From the NCBI GenBank assembly GCA_934402315.1, contig CAKRTS010000010.1, positions 47,652-111,651 of the forward strand: a stretch of 64,000 nt of DNA, read 5' to 3'. A program made the position numbers and the translations under genes. This stretch comes from an uncultured Acetatifactor sp. GTDB lineage: Bacteria > Bacillota > Clostridia > Lachnospirales > Lachnospiraceae. The notes beneath the pieces were generated by a model, which searched no databases, was not told the DNA's origin, and saw nothing but the letters and a program-made list of their open reading frames with translations. Of the stretch, positions 8,621 to 16,754 are shown piece by piece (positions within the stretch are counted from its first letter, which is position 1; every line of letters starts with the position of its first letter).

Positions 8621-9802
8621 TCAGCTCCTCTTCGCAAGAAGTTTCCGGTAGGACAGCTCGATTGCAAAGGCCCCCAGCGGCGCGGTAATCAAAATTGCGA
8701 GAATCGCCACGGCAAGCACGATATTTCCGCAGCCCAGCCCAAGCGCCAGCGGGATTCCGCCGATCGCAGCCTGAACCGTAGCCTTTGGCAGATAGCCGAA
8801 GACGCAGAAGAGCCGTTCCCGGGCATTCAGCTTCGTACCGATCAGGCAGACGAGAACGCCTGTCGTCCTGAATGCCAATGCGCCAAGGATTAAGAGTACT
8901 GCCTTGATTCCGGCGGATTGCACATAGGAGAGGTCAACGATCGCGCCGACCAGCACAAACAGCATTACCTCCGCACCCACCCATAGCTTATTGAATTTCA
9001 GCGACAGTCTTGCCGCCACCTCCGGGCGCTGTCTCTGGAGCCCGACACCGATGAACATGATTGCGATCAGCGCGGAAAAGGTAATCGGAATGGAGATCCT
9101 GTCCTCTATTGTGACAAGGATAAAGGAAATGCTTAGATAAATCAGCACCTTGATCGTATCCCGGACATGGACTTTGCGGAAAAATACCGCAAGGGTAATG
9201 CCGATCGCCAGTCCTATCCCGATTCCCAGAACGATTGAGACCGGAATATTGACAAAGCTCATCACCGAGACTTCGTCTCCCTGTGCAAGCGAGGTAAATG
9301 CCGTGAACATGACGATGACAAAGACATCATCCACCGATGCCCCGGCAAGGATCAGCTGGGGAATGCTCTTTTCCGTTCCGTAGCCCTCCTCCATCACGCG
9401 GATCATCTTCGGCACAATCACCGCCGGGGAAACTGCACCGACGACCGCTCCCATGATTGCCGCATCAAGTCTGCTCACTCCTACCAGCAGCGGCGCAAGC
9501 AGCACCATCCCGACGATCTCGAAGGTCGCCGGTACGAAGCACATCAGTACGGCAGGTCTTCCCACCTTCTTCAGATCATCGATTTTCAACGTCAGTCCGG
9601 CACGGGTCAGAATGATAATGAGTGCAATTTTGCGCAATTCGGACGAAATCGTCAGTATAGAATCGTCTATCAGGTTCAGCAGCTGCGGCCCCAGCAGGAT
9701 TCCCGTCAGAATCATCCCCGTCAGCGCAGGCAGCTTGCATTTCGAGCACAACCACCCCATAGACATCCCCACCAGCAAGATCAAAGCAATACTGAGTAAC
9801 AT
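8621..9802 (-). CDS. Cation/proton antiporter (CPA family), fluoride-riboswitch controlled
   Basis: A 393-residue monovalent cation/proton antiporter homologue with about 12 membrane helices. The family core ASVDDVFVIVMF carries the tandem Asp ion site, and GAVVGAVSPAVIVPKM is the partner helix. Na+/H+ antiporter homologues are among the genes known to follow fluoride riboswitches, and a convincing one lies in this leader. The likely role is therefore resistance to fluoride or its ionic consequences. ATG 9802 is favoured (GAGG then seven A); upstream in-frame TTG and ATG codons are alternatives. Confidence 0.85.
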   Translation of the reverse strand: MLLSIALILLVGMSMGWLCSKCKLPALTGMILTGILLGPQLLNLIDDSILTISSELRKIALIIILTRAGLTLKIDDLKKVGRPAVLMCFVPATFEIVGMVLLAPLLVGVSRLDAAIMGAVVGAVSPAVIVPKMIRVMEEGYGTEKSIPQLILAGASVDDVFVIVMFTAFTSLAQGDEVSVMSFVNIPVSIVLGIGIGLAIGITLAVFFRKVHVRDTIKVLIYLSISFILVTIEDRISIPITFSALIAIMFIGVGLQRQRPEVAARLSLKFNKLWVGAEVMLFVLVGAIVDLSYVQSAGIKAVLLILGALAFRTTGVLVCLIGTKLNARERLFCVFGYLPKATVQAAIGGIPLALGLGCGNIVLAVAILAILITAPLGAFAIELSYRKLLAKRS

Positions 9803-9840
9803 TTTTTTCCTCATTTCTGCGCACGTTTTTTGCGCATATC

Positions 9841-9914
9841 GAGTTTGTGTCAAGTGCGCGCAGACACAAATCTCGTGATTGAAAAATTGTATTTTTCAAT
9901 CTTCTCTCCTCCTT
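9841..9914 (-). other. Hairpin-rich segment between a strong Shine-Dalgarno and the antiporter start
   Basis: On the minus strand, AAGGAGGAGAG (9904-9914) is followed by a perfect hairpin, ATTGAAAAA / TTTTTCAAT (9878-9900). A second stem is GAGATTTGTGTC / GACACAAACTC (9841-9874). The antiporter ATG lies about 100 nt beyond the Shine-Dalgarno. This could be a translational control element, or an insertion that displaced the original ribosome site. Confidence 0.45.
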
Positions 9915-9935
9915 ATTTTTCTGCAGAAGGACATT

Positions 9936-9977
9936 AAAAAAACTGACACCTTCTGCGTATTTTGCAGAAGTCATCAG
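9936..9977 (-). terminator. Fluoride-switched intrinsic terminator
   Basis: A 14-position stem (13 pairs), CTGATGACTTCTGC with GCAGAAGGTGTCAG, and a 7-nt loop, followed by seven T at 9936-9942. The 5' arm is the last part of the riboswitch aptamer, including its pseudoknot strand CTTC. Ligand binding and termination are therefore mutually exclusive: an ON switch. Confidence 0.85.
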
Positions 9978-10020
9978 CTTAAAAGCGGTTCAGGTCATCC
10001 CTTGGGAGAACTTCATTCCC
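9964..10020 (-). promoter_or_regulatory. Fluoride riboswitch (crcB motif)
   Basis: Read leftward, the motif begins GGGAATGAAGTTCTCCC, a GGGA/TCCC stem with the conserved ATGAAGTTC loop. After a short variable segment come AACC, the small GCTTTTAAGC hairpin and the conserved TGATGACTTCTGC tail. The pseudoknot GAAG (loop) with CTTC (tail) is intact. This matches the fluoride riboswitch consensus in order and spacing. It overlaps the terminator directly downstream and controls the antiporter. Confidence 0.88.
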
Positions 10021-10027
10021 ATCTGTG

Positions 10028-10058
10028 AGTATATACTCTCCCGTTCGGGGGAAGTCAA
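10028..10058 (-). promoter_or_regulatory. Promoter of the fluoride-riboswitch transcript
   Basis: TTGACT (10053-10058) and TATACT (10028-10033) stand 19 nt apart; an alternative -10, TATATA, gives 17 nt. It ends a few bases before the aptamer. An imperfect dyad fills the spacer. Confidence 0.6.
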
Positions 10059-10112
10059 GGAAATTTTGACTGTGCCCGCACGGCTGATGTGTCGCTGCCG
10101 CCTACTCCCAGA

Positions 10113-10887
10113 TCACATTGTACTCTTTTCCAGCCTGTACTGCCGGGGCGAGAGCGCATATTCCCGCTTGAAGGCGGCTGCAAACTTACTCTGGTTCTGA
10201 TACCCCACCTTCTCCGCCACCTCCAGCACGGACATTCCGGTATCCGCCAGAAGCCCGGCTGCCTTTTCCATGCGGAGCCGGTTCATATAGTCGGATATAT
10301 TTCTGCCATACACCCCGCGAAAATAATTTTTCAGGCTGCTCTCACTTATGGAATATCGCCCTGCCAGCTCCTTTGCAGAATAATGCACCGCCAGATCAGC
10401 TGTCAGAATCTCCCGCACTGCCTTGGCAATACTTGTCGGACAACTCTTCCATATTGATTTCAAAATGCTCCGACAGAAAGGTACTTTGCTTCACCGCCTC
10501 CATGTCCACAAAAATCTCGATGCCGTTATAATTCCGCTCCGGATATATGTAACTGTTCCTCGCATAGCTTTCACTTAGCGAGAACTGATTTTCCGTGACA
10601 TATACATAGCTGTCATTATTGAGATGAAGCTCGCATCTGCCCGAAACGCAGTAATTAACAGTAAAAGGCCCTCTGTCTGACGACAGCATCCCAAACAGAT
10701 CCGGCGCGGGCCAGCTTCCCGATTGGATTTTAATAAAAGCAAGGGTAACTCCCGGAAAGACCGGTACAAACACCATGCAGCCGTTATCATGACCTCTGCG
10801 ATACTTCAGTTCCGCATATTCGCCGTGGTCAACCGTCTGAATTCCCTCAAGCTCACTGCATTTTTCAAGAAGCTGTTTCATTACCAT
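10113..10887 (-). pseudogene. AraC-family regulator broken by internal deletion and frameshift
   Basis: Two overlapping frames make up one AraC-type regulator. The upstream 163 codons hold the effector domain (FPGVTLAFIKIQSGSWPAP; CVSGRCELHL) and run off frame after the motif MEELSDKYC. The downstream frame resumes at about 10440 with SIAKAVREILTADL and the two C-terminal helix-turn-helices (ELAGRYSISESSLKNYFRGV; VAEKVGYQNQSKFAAAFKRE). Intact relatives have roughly 60-70 residues between these parts, so the gene lost a middle segment and its frame. It is divergent from the ECF operon, its presumed target. Confidence 0.75.
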
Positions 10888-11048
10888 ACTCTAAATTCTC
10901 CATTTACATAATTGTCCGATCCCGCCGTTCTGTGGCCGAACTGTCACATACCATAGTAACACATTTGTCACAAAATATGTTGCTATTTGGAGTGAAATTG
11001 TCAAAACGAGGTAGAAGCCATTTGCGGTGTAATGCTATTCTAACCGTT

Positions 11049-11064
11049 GTTAGCATGTGCTAAC
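11049..11064. promoter_or_regulatory. GTTAG-N6-CTAAC palindromic operator upstream of the ECF genes
   Basis: A perfect 16-bp palindrome, GTTAGCATGTGCTAAC, 26 bp before the S-component start and overlapping the probable promoter. The same architecture occurs at 22419-22434 before an HMA-domain gene. It resembles DtxR/IdeR-type iron boxes, which is an inference. Confidence 0.6.
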
Positions 11065-11090
11065 TACTATTGTAATCAGGAGGTTTTATC

Positions 11091-11675
11091 ATGAATAACA
11101 AAATTCAGGCAAAGGACTTAATCAATGTCGGATTATTTACCGTGATCTATTTTGTGCTGGGCTGCTGCGTGGCGATCCCTATCGGAATGGTTCCGGTATT
11201 TCTTCCGATCCTCGGCACACTCTGGGTCATCCTCACGGGAATTCCCTTTATGCTGTTTCTTACCAGGGTCAAAACGTTCGGCATGGTGACACTGATGGCT
11301 GTTCTCAGCGGTCTACTCATGGGTCTTACCGGAATGGGCTTTTTCGGCGTTCCCTGTGGGCTTGTGTTCGGCCTGCTGGGCGATCTCATCATTAAATCCG
11401 GCGAATATAAGAGCATCAAAAAGGGCATTCTCGGCTATGCGGTATTCAGCCTGTGGATGGTCGGTACCTACATTCCTATGTATTTCATGGCGGAACAGTC
11501 CAGAGCTGACTTTGCGAGCCAGTTCAGCGAAGAGTACGCCGATAGGGTTATGTCCGTCATGCCCATGTGGAGCTTTATCCTCGTGGCGGCAAGTATCTTC
11601 GTGTTTGCCATCGTCGGCGGTCTGATCGGAAAGACACTGCTTAAGAAACATTTCAAGAAAGCGGGTATCGCTTAA
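11091..11675 (+). CDS. ECF transporter substrate-binding (S) component, MptE/Trep_Strep type
   Basis: A 194-residue membrane protein with about five to six hydrophobic segments, beginning with the NVGLFTVIYFVLGCC helix typical of the Trep_Strep (TIGR02185-like) S components. It would bind the substrate for an energy-coupling-factor importer. AGGAGG precedes the start and the gene overlaps the EcfT start by one base. The substrate is unknown; the iron-box-like operator and the AraC partner suggest a metal complex or siderophore. The transporter is probably inactive because its ATPase gene is truncated. Confidence 0.8.
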   Translation: MNNKIQAKDLINVGLFTVIYFVLGCCVAIPIGMVPVFLPILGTLWVILTGIPFMLFLTRVKTFGMVTLMAVLSGLLMGLTGMGFFGVPCGLVFGLLGDLIIKSGEYKSIKKGILGYAVFSLWMVGTYIPMYFMAEQSRADFASQFSEEYADRVMSVMPMWSFILVAASIFVFAIVGGLIGKTLLKKHFKKAGIA

Positions 11676-12406
11676 TGGCGCTCAATTTTTTTACATACAA
11701 CGGCAGGCGCAGACAGTTGCTGCTTGACCCGCGGACAAAGCTTTTGCTTCTTGTTGTCGTCTCCTCGCTTATGCTGGGAGGCGGCAGCACAGGCATGATG
11801 AAATGGTGCAGGTTCATGCTAAGCCTGCTGCCGATTGTCCTGTTTCTCATTGAACGTCATTTCAAAACTGCCTGTAAATACTTTGCTTTCTACATCCTGT
11901 GCTTTATCGTTGAACAGCTTACTGTGAACTATCTGACCGGAACAATATCCTTTCTTCTGCTGGCTGTCTGCTCCATAATGACAAAGTTCGCTCCCGGGAT
12001 CATGATGGGGGCATTCTTTTTGTCGACCACCACCGTGAGTGAGTTTATTGCTGCGATGGAGCGGATGCATGTTTCGGAGAAAATTACCATTCCGCTTGCA
12101 GTCATTTTCCGGTTTTTTCCGACAATCGGCGAGGAATATCATGCCATTTCGGATGCCATGAGGATGCGCCAGATCCGTCTCAGTAAGAGGGGGCTGTGGT
12201 CAATGGTTGAATACCGGATTATGCCGCTGATGATTTCAATGGTAAAAATCGGCGACGAACTCTCGGCAGCGGCTCTGACACGCGGGCTCGGCGCCCCGGT
12301 AAAACGCACAAATATCTGTGATATAGGCTTTCATGCTCAGGATCTGATTGCATTTTTCCTATGTCTGGCAGGCATCACAATATTCATCGTCCAGCGCTTC
12401 ATATAG
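11675..12406 (+). CDS. ECF transporter transmembrane (T) component
   Basis: A 243-residue EcfT family protein: membrane segments in the first half, then the coupling-helix region. The signature ALTRGLG sits at ~215 and an earlier MRMRQI motif at ~165; the Ala-Arg-Gly motifs contact the ATPases. The start overlaps the stop of the S component (TAATG), so the two are translationally coupled. It is followed 49 bp later by the truncated ATPase gene. Confidence 0.88.
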   Translation: MALNFFTYNGRRRQLLLDPRTKLLLLVVVSSLMLGGGSTGMMKWCRFMLSLLPIVLFLIERHFKTACKYFAFYILCFIVEQLTVNYLTGTISFLLLAVCSIMTKFAPGIMMGAFFLSTTTVSEFIAAMERMHVSEKITIPLAVIFRFFPTIGEEYHAISDAMRMRQIRLSKRGLWSMVEYRIMPLMISMVKIGDELSAAALTRGLGAPVKRTNICDIGFHAQDLIAFFLCLAGITIFIVQRFI

Positions 12407-12455
12407 CTTTAGGGTGTTAATTACTGTTAAATTTATTGAAACAATGGTGGATAAA

Positions 12456-12848
12456 ATGATAGAAATCAAGAATGTAAGCTATTCCTATACCGGTGAAGAA
12501 AATTGCATTAACAACATCAGCCTGACGATTCCCGACGGTCAGGTCACTGTCCTATGCGGTGAAAGCGGCTGCGGCAAAACGACGGTTACAAGGCTGATTA
12601 ACGGCCTCATTCCGCATTACTACGAGGGAAAGCTCTCCGGTAACGTCGATGTGAATGGCAAGGGTACGACCGCAACTCCACTGTATGAAATCTCTCACAG
12701 CGTTGGAAGCGTCTTCCAGAATCCCCGCTCACAGTTTTTTAACGTTGACACCACCAGTGAAATTACCTTCGGATGTGAAAACCTTGGAATGAAGCCCGAA
12801 GTGAATGAACTACCCCGGGGCAAGCCCTCAAGCATTTTTCGCGCCTAA
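12456..12848 (+). pseudogene. ECF transporter ATPase, truncated by IS200/IS605 element
   Basis: The frame opens with a normal ABC ATPase: KNVSYSYTG, Walker A GESGCGKTT, then the Q-loop FQNPRSQFF. It ends after about 117 genuine residues where the IS end begins (the tail PRGKPSSIFRA is IS sequence). The ABC signature, Walker B and the rest are missing, and no continuation appears on the far side of the IS, so flanking DNA was lost too. The ATG at 12456 has GGTGG upstream. The product cannot hydrolyse ATP. Confidence 0.85.
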
Positions 12849-13400
12849 AGCAATCCCGACAAACTCATTTGTCCCTCAATATAGTCCACTCTGTACATTT
12901 TGTTATACTCATCACCTTGGTTTTTTACACAATTTGCTATCACTTTCTCATTTCCATGTTCACTCACTGTTGCAACATAGAATCCATCTGACCAGAATTC
13001 TCCTCCCCACAACTTCTTTTTGACTTCCGGACATTTCGCAAACACTTCTTTTGCCGTTATGCTCTTCACAATTCTGACAATTTGTGTTGGACTATATCTT
13101 GGCACTGACTGTATTAGAAAATGTACATGATCTTTGTCTGTCCCAATCTCCAGAAAATATATCTCGTATCTCTTGGAAATTTCAACACACGTTTCCTTTA
13201 TAATTTTGTCTACATTCTCATCTATAACTACACGCCTGTATTTGGCTGGAAACACAAAATGATACATAAGATTTGACACATTGTGCGATTTGTGAATACT
13301 TTCGCTCATCGACACATCTCCCTTCGTGTCTTATTGTATCACCATGTTATAGTTAAATAAAGTTTGTTACGCGGCAAGCCGCGGGGAATTATACCCACTT
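12808..13400 (-). mobile_element. IS200/IS605-family insertion sequence (tnpA only)
   Basis: One transposase gene is bounded by subterminal hairpins: GGGCAAGCCC near 12820 and GCGGCAAGCCGC near 13372-13383. There are no terminal inverted repeats and no tnpB, as in IS200-type elements. Limits are approximate because the cleavage tetranucleotides cannot be fixed by eye. It interrupts the ECF ATPase gene. Confidence 0.8.
12845..13309 (-). CDS. tnpA: IS200/IS605 transposase TnpA (Y1 HUH)
   Basis: A 154-residue single-strand transposase. The HUH metal motif is HVHFLIQ at ~62-68, and the catalytic tyrosine lies in GFYVATVSEHGNEKVIA (~108). Length is normal for the family, so it looks functional. 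ATG 13309 is preferred (GGGAG eight bases upstream) over a GTG two codons earlier. Confidence 0.92.
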   Translation of the reverse strand: MSESIHKSHNVSNLMYHFVFPAKYRRVVIDENVDKIIKETCVEISKRYEIYFLEIGTDKDHVHFLIQSVPRYSPTQIVRIVKSITAKEVFAKCPEVKKKLWGGEFWSDGFYVATVSEHGNEKVIANCVKNQGDEYNKMYRVDYIEGQMSLSGLL

Positions 13401-13475
13401 TGCATTAAAATAACGTTTTATCCCATATGAATAACAGTTCAGTCTTAGAACACCAGACACGGCATATGGATGTTG

Positions 13476-13712
13476 CTACCGCATATCCTTCCCCATTTCC
13501 TTGAGTTGGGCGAGCAGCTCCAGATCCGCCTGCTGAATCTTGATATTGGCGGTGACAGGTTCCTCACCGGGGCGGGTCACGGTAATCTCCATGACAGTTC
13601 CTTCTTCAATGGGTCTGGAAAAAACCGCTTTGATAAAAGCGACAAACTTGGGATGATTTTTCTCGAACTGCGCCTTTGCGCTCATGATTTTGATGATAGA
13701 TGCCGGATTCAT
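13476..13712 (-). CDS. Small conserved-type protein of unknown function
   Basis: A 78-residue soluble protein starting MNPASIIKIMSAKAQFEKNH, with GGGAGG upstream of the start. The first half is basic and helical; the second looks like a beta-strand pair (VMEITVTRPGEEPVTANIKI) ending in a short amphipathic helix. No family is recognised. It stands alone between the IS element and the YoaP-type gene, transcribed leftward. Confidence 0.7.
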   Translation of the reverse strand: MNPASIIKIMSAKAQFEKNHPKFVAFIKAVFSRPIEEGTVMEITVTRPGEEPVTANIKIQQADLELLAQLKEMGKDMR

Positions 13713-13797
13713 ATATTGTCCTCCCTGAGTGTATTTGTATTTCACCTAAATGTAATTATACATTCAGTATACCCACCCACGGAGGACAATGCAATGC

Positions 13798-14547
13798 TTA
13801 TTTGCTCAGAATTTTCTGCACGGAGGGCACGTCCAGCAGATTTACCGTAATAAATTTTCCCTTGTAGAAGGCTCCCCAGTTATTGAACGCACAGGGCAGC
13901 TCCTTTGCCTCCTGCAGACTGCCGACCCTGTTGAAAGAGGCTGTTACGCCATTTGCCGCACAGTATTCCCTGATGTCCTCAAGTCTCTGATAAATGTAGG
14001 GGCACTGCATATCATAGTAGATTGTCAGTTCTTCATTGTCAATCACACTCTTCCTCGCCGCCGGCGTGAACTGCGGCTTCGTCCCGTCAAAGGAAAGCGC
14101 CAACAGCCTATAGCCCGCCTCCGTCGAGTCCACGACCTCAAAGCCATACTTCTCCGCAAAAGCCTGATTGGACAGCCAGAGCTTCTGCCTGTCCGAGCCG
14201 AGCATACAGACGCCCGATTTTCCCTTCGCCTTTGCGTCCTCCAGGCAATATTCCATCAATGCCTTTCCGTACCCGCTTCCCTTCGGACTGCCGGAGACCC
14301 ACAGGCAGTATATGTAAATATAATTGTCCCCGACAATGGGCACCCACGCCGTTTCAAGAGGTGCATATTCTATAAAAACACAGCCCTTAATGTCCAGCTT
14401 TCTGAAGACGTGTCCTTCTTTCAGACGCTCCGCGACCCACTCGCGTTTCGCCTCAATTCCCGGATTTTTCGTCCGGCTGCGGATCAGACAGCATAAATGC
14501 TCGTCCGCTATATTCTCTGTTGTCAGATTCTTAAATTCATAATCCAT
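13798..14547 (-). CDS. GNAT acetyltransferase with YoaP C-terminal domain
   Basis: A 249-residue protein. Residues 1-150 form a GNAT N-acetyltransferase fold; the CoA-binding loop is GSPKGSGYGKALMEYCLEDA. Residues 165-245 match the YoaP-type C-terminal extension (LTIYYDMQCPYIYQRL; FNNWGAFYKGKF). Substrate unknown. GGGGG precedes the start. Monocistronic as far as can be seen, although the AraC/GyrI gene upstream reads in the same direction 59 bp away. Confidence 0.85.
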   Translation of the reverse strand: MDYEFKNLTTENIADEHLCCLIRSRTKNPGIEAKREWVAERLKEGHVFRKLDIKGCVFIEYAPLETAWVPIVGDNYIYIYCLWVSGSPKGSGYGKALMEYCLEDAKAKGKSGVCMLGSDRQKLWLSNQAFAEKYGFEVVDSTEAGYRLLALSFDGTKPQFTPAARKSVIDNEELTIYYDMQCPYIYQRLEDIREYCAANGVTASFNRVGSLQEAKELPCAFNNWGAFYKGKFITVNLLDVPSVQKILSK

Positions 14548-14606
14548 CTTATGATCCCCCTTCCGTCCTTTACAGCATAGACCGAAGGGAAAATGTCCGC
14601 TTGATT

Positions 14607-15587
14607 TTACTTGCTCTCCTGCGCTCTGCGCACAGGTCTGACATATTTAAAATACTGTTCGGGATTATAGAAAAAATACATGATCCGTCCAGGCGATGTA
14701 TCCAGACGGTACTCTGTCGACGAATAATCAAAATCACGCATCGCGTCCTCTATCTTTGCCTCAACGCTCCGGTTTTCCTGTTCATAGTCAAACGGCCCAT
14801 GTTCAAAAACAATATACTCCGCCTCGGGTACCTCCAGAAGCTGCATCTGCGGCGGAAGCTCTCCCCGATAATCAGCAGGAAGCCGTGCTCCCCAGCATTC
14901 TATGCGAGGTATCCCCCAATCGCAGAGCCGTCCTGCCGGATCATTGATATATGCCATGATCTGCCCTCCGGCACAGTTTGGCTCGGACCCTCCGACGTCA
15001 TCCAGCTTGCCCTTCACACTGTCCAACAGTCCGCAGATCGTCTCATAGTCCTGACCCGGAATGCAATTCTGTCTCTGCCAGAAATCCCAGTACCCGTTGC
15101 TCTCGTAATTTCTGATATGAAGGAATTTATGCGCCGGAATGGTTATGAAGTACACCTTGACACCCTCTGCCGATCTGACCATGCCAATCTCGCCAAGTCC
15201 CAGAAAATATCTGTCGAAGGGTGTAATCTTTGTGCGCAGCACCAACGGCTTCGGATGTCTGCGGTACTCGCTCGGCGACATGCCGTAGGCGGACTGAAAG
15301 GCTCTGGTAAACGCCTCATGGGTGGAAAACCCATAATCGAGCGCAATATCCAGAACCCTCCTGTCGGTGTCCCTGATCTCCTTCAGGGCAAATGCCAGTT
15401 TTCGATTTCTCAGATACTCTTTAAATTGCATGCCGGAAATTTCCCTGAATTTCCTTGTCATGTGGAATTCAGAATAGCCCAGTCCGGCAGAAAGCGTCTG
15501 CAGGGTCAACTCTTCATTCCTGTGCTCCCGGATCCCCCGGTCGATTTCATCCACGACTGTCTGAATCTGTCTCTGCCATTCGTACAT
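14607..15587 (-). CDS. AraC-family regulator with GyrI-like effector domain
   Basis: A 326-residue regulator with DNA-binding helices first (LSAGLGYSEFHMTRKFREI; ALDYGFSTHEAFTRAFQSAY, ~30-110) and a GyrI-like small-molecule-binding domain after residue ~125. This order is typical of Rob/multidrug-sensing AraC members. ATG 15587 is chosen because GAGGAG lies 7 nt upstream. Divergent from the alpha-galactoside regulator. The target and ligand are not evident. Confidence 0.85.
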   Translation of the reverse strand: MYEWQRQIQTVVDEIDRGIREHRNEELTLQTLSAGLGYSEFHMTRKFREISGMQFKEYLRNRKLAFALKEIRDTDRRVLDIALDYGFSTHEAFTRAFQSAYGMSPSEYRRHPKPLVLRTKITPFDRYFLGLGEIGMVRSAEGVKVYFITIPAHKFLHIRNYESNGYWDFWQRQNCIPGQDYETICGLLDSVKGKLDDVGGSEPNCAGGQIMAYINDPAGRLCDWGIPRIECWGARLPADYRGELPPQMQLLEVPEAEYIVFEHGPFDYEQENRSVEAKIEDAMRDFDYSSTEYRLDTSPGRIMYFFYNPEQYFKYVRPVRRAQESK

Positions 15588-15792
15588 TGGGCTTCTCCTC
15601 TGTGACATTACCTGCTATATGTCCCATTATGAACGAATGGTCTGCATGAAGCAACCGGATTTTCTCAAATTTTCAGACTTTCCCATTCACTGTAGCAATA
15701 ACTTAAATCCATGTAATAGTAACATTTCGCTATATAAAACAAGGGTAAAAGAGCTATAATGAAATTACAAGCAGGAAGCGGAGGAGATATCT

Positions 15793-16704
15793 GTGAAGCT
15801 GAAATCCGGATTGTACGAAACAGACAAGTACCGATGCCTCGGAAATCTGAATAATGACAGCGTGGATCTCAGGCTCATTTACTGTGGTTATGAGGACTGC
15901 GCACCGGGACACAGATACGGTCCCAACAAGCGGTCTGCCTACCTCATTCATGTCATTTTACAGGGCAAGGGCAAGCTGGAGATCAACGGTGAAACCCATT
16001 ATTTGCAGGAGGGTGACGCCTTTGCGCTCCGCCCGAAGGAAGAGGCATGGTATGAGGCGGACCACGGGTATCCATGGACCTACATATGGGTCGGCTTTCT
16101 CGGGATGAAGGCGGAGGAATGCATGGTAAATTCCGGTTTTGACAACGGGATTCATATTATCCATAACATTAACCATACATTGCTTCAGGACTACATCACA
16201 GAGATGATTAAGACCCATAAGCTGTCGTACAGCAACAGTCTCCGGCGTTGCGCGTATCTCCAGATGTTTTTTGCTGAACTGATCGACCAGTATTCGGATC
16301 ACATCCCAAAGTACGAAACGGTCGAAAATACTCCCGGCGCGGAGCAGGTAAAGCGCCTCATGGCATATTTGGCTGATAATTACAAGAACCAGATCCGGAT
16401 TGCAGAGCTGGCAGACAGCATGGGGGTCAACAGAAGCTATCTGTCCAACAATTTCCGGCGCATTGTGGGGATGTCGCCCACAGAGTACCTGATACAGATC
16501 CGGATGGAGAAGGCAAAGTCTCTGCTCACAAAGACCAACCTTTCCATCAGCCAGATTGCGTCAGAGGTAGGCTATACCGACCAGCTGAACTTCTCAAGAA
16601 TGTTCCGGCAGCGCTTCGGCGAGAGTCCAAAGCAGTATCGGGGTAATATCGAAAAACTGGATATTGTTGAAGAGAAGGTCGATGCTCCTGACGCTTTTTT
16701 ATAG
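15793..16704 (+). CDS. AraC-family activator of the alpha-galactoside operon
   Basis: A 303-residue AraC regulator. The N-terminal cupin-like sugar-sensing domain includes KGKLEINGETHYLQEGDAF. The C-terminal ~100 residues carry both helix-turn-helices (LADSMGVNRSYLSNNFRRIV; IASEVGYTDQLNFSRMFRQR). It starts at GTG 15793 behind GGAGGAG. A TATAAT lies at 15755-15760 with a poor -35. It is the first gene before the binding protein, permeases and GH36, and resembles MsmR/RafR activators, so it probably induces this operon on alpha-galactosides. Confidence 0.88.
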   Translation: MKLKSGLYETDKYRCLGNLNNDSVDLRLIYCGYEDCAPGHRYGPNKRSAYLIHVILQGKGKLEINGETHYLQEGDAFALRPKEEAWYEADHGYPWTYIWVGFLGMKAEECMVNSGFDNGIHIIHNINHTLLQDYITEMIKTHKLSYSNSLRRCAYLQMFFAELIDQYSDHIPKYETVENTPGAEQVKRLMAYLADNYKNQIRIAELADSMGVNRSYLSNNFRRIVGMSPTEYLIQIRMEKAKSLLTKTNLSISQIASEVGYTDQLNFSRMFRQRFGESPKQYRGNIEKLDIVEEKVDAPDAFL

Positions 16705-16754
16705 GACATGTGCTTTCTCAGGGCAACTATCAAATGATGAATGGAGGGTTTTCT

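Noticed and set aside
9576..9974. 132-codon frame crossing the riboswitch leader into the antiporter gene
   Set aside because: It runs through the riboswitch terminator and overlaps the antiporter out of frame. The coding signal belongs to the antiporter.
9964..10020. c-di-AMP or Li+/Na+ class riboswitch before the antiporter
   Set aside because: Considered because the gene is a cation antiporter, but the conserved loop, hairpin and pseudoknot match the fluoride class and none of the others.
10028..10058. MerR-type operator (19-nt spacer with dyad) for the antiporter promoter
   Set aside because: The dyad is imperfect, a 17-nt alternative -10 exists, and the downstream riboswitch already explains the control. 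No MerR gene is adjacent.
14601..15605. 334-codon plus-strand frame opposite the AraC/GyrI gene
   Set aside because: Mirror frame of a regulator with clear motifs; no start signal.
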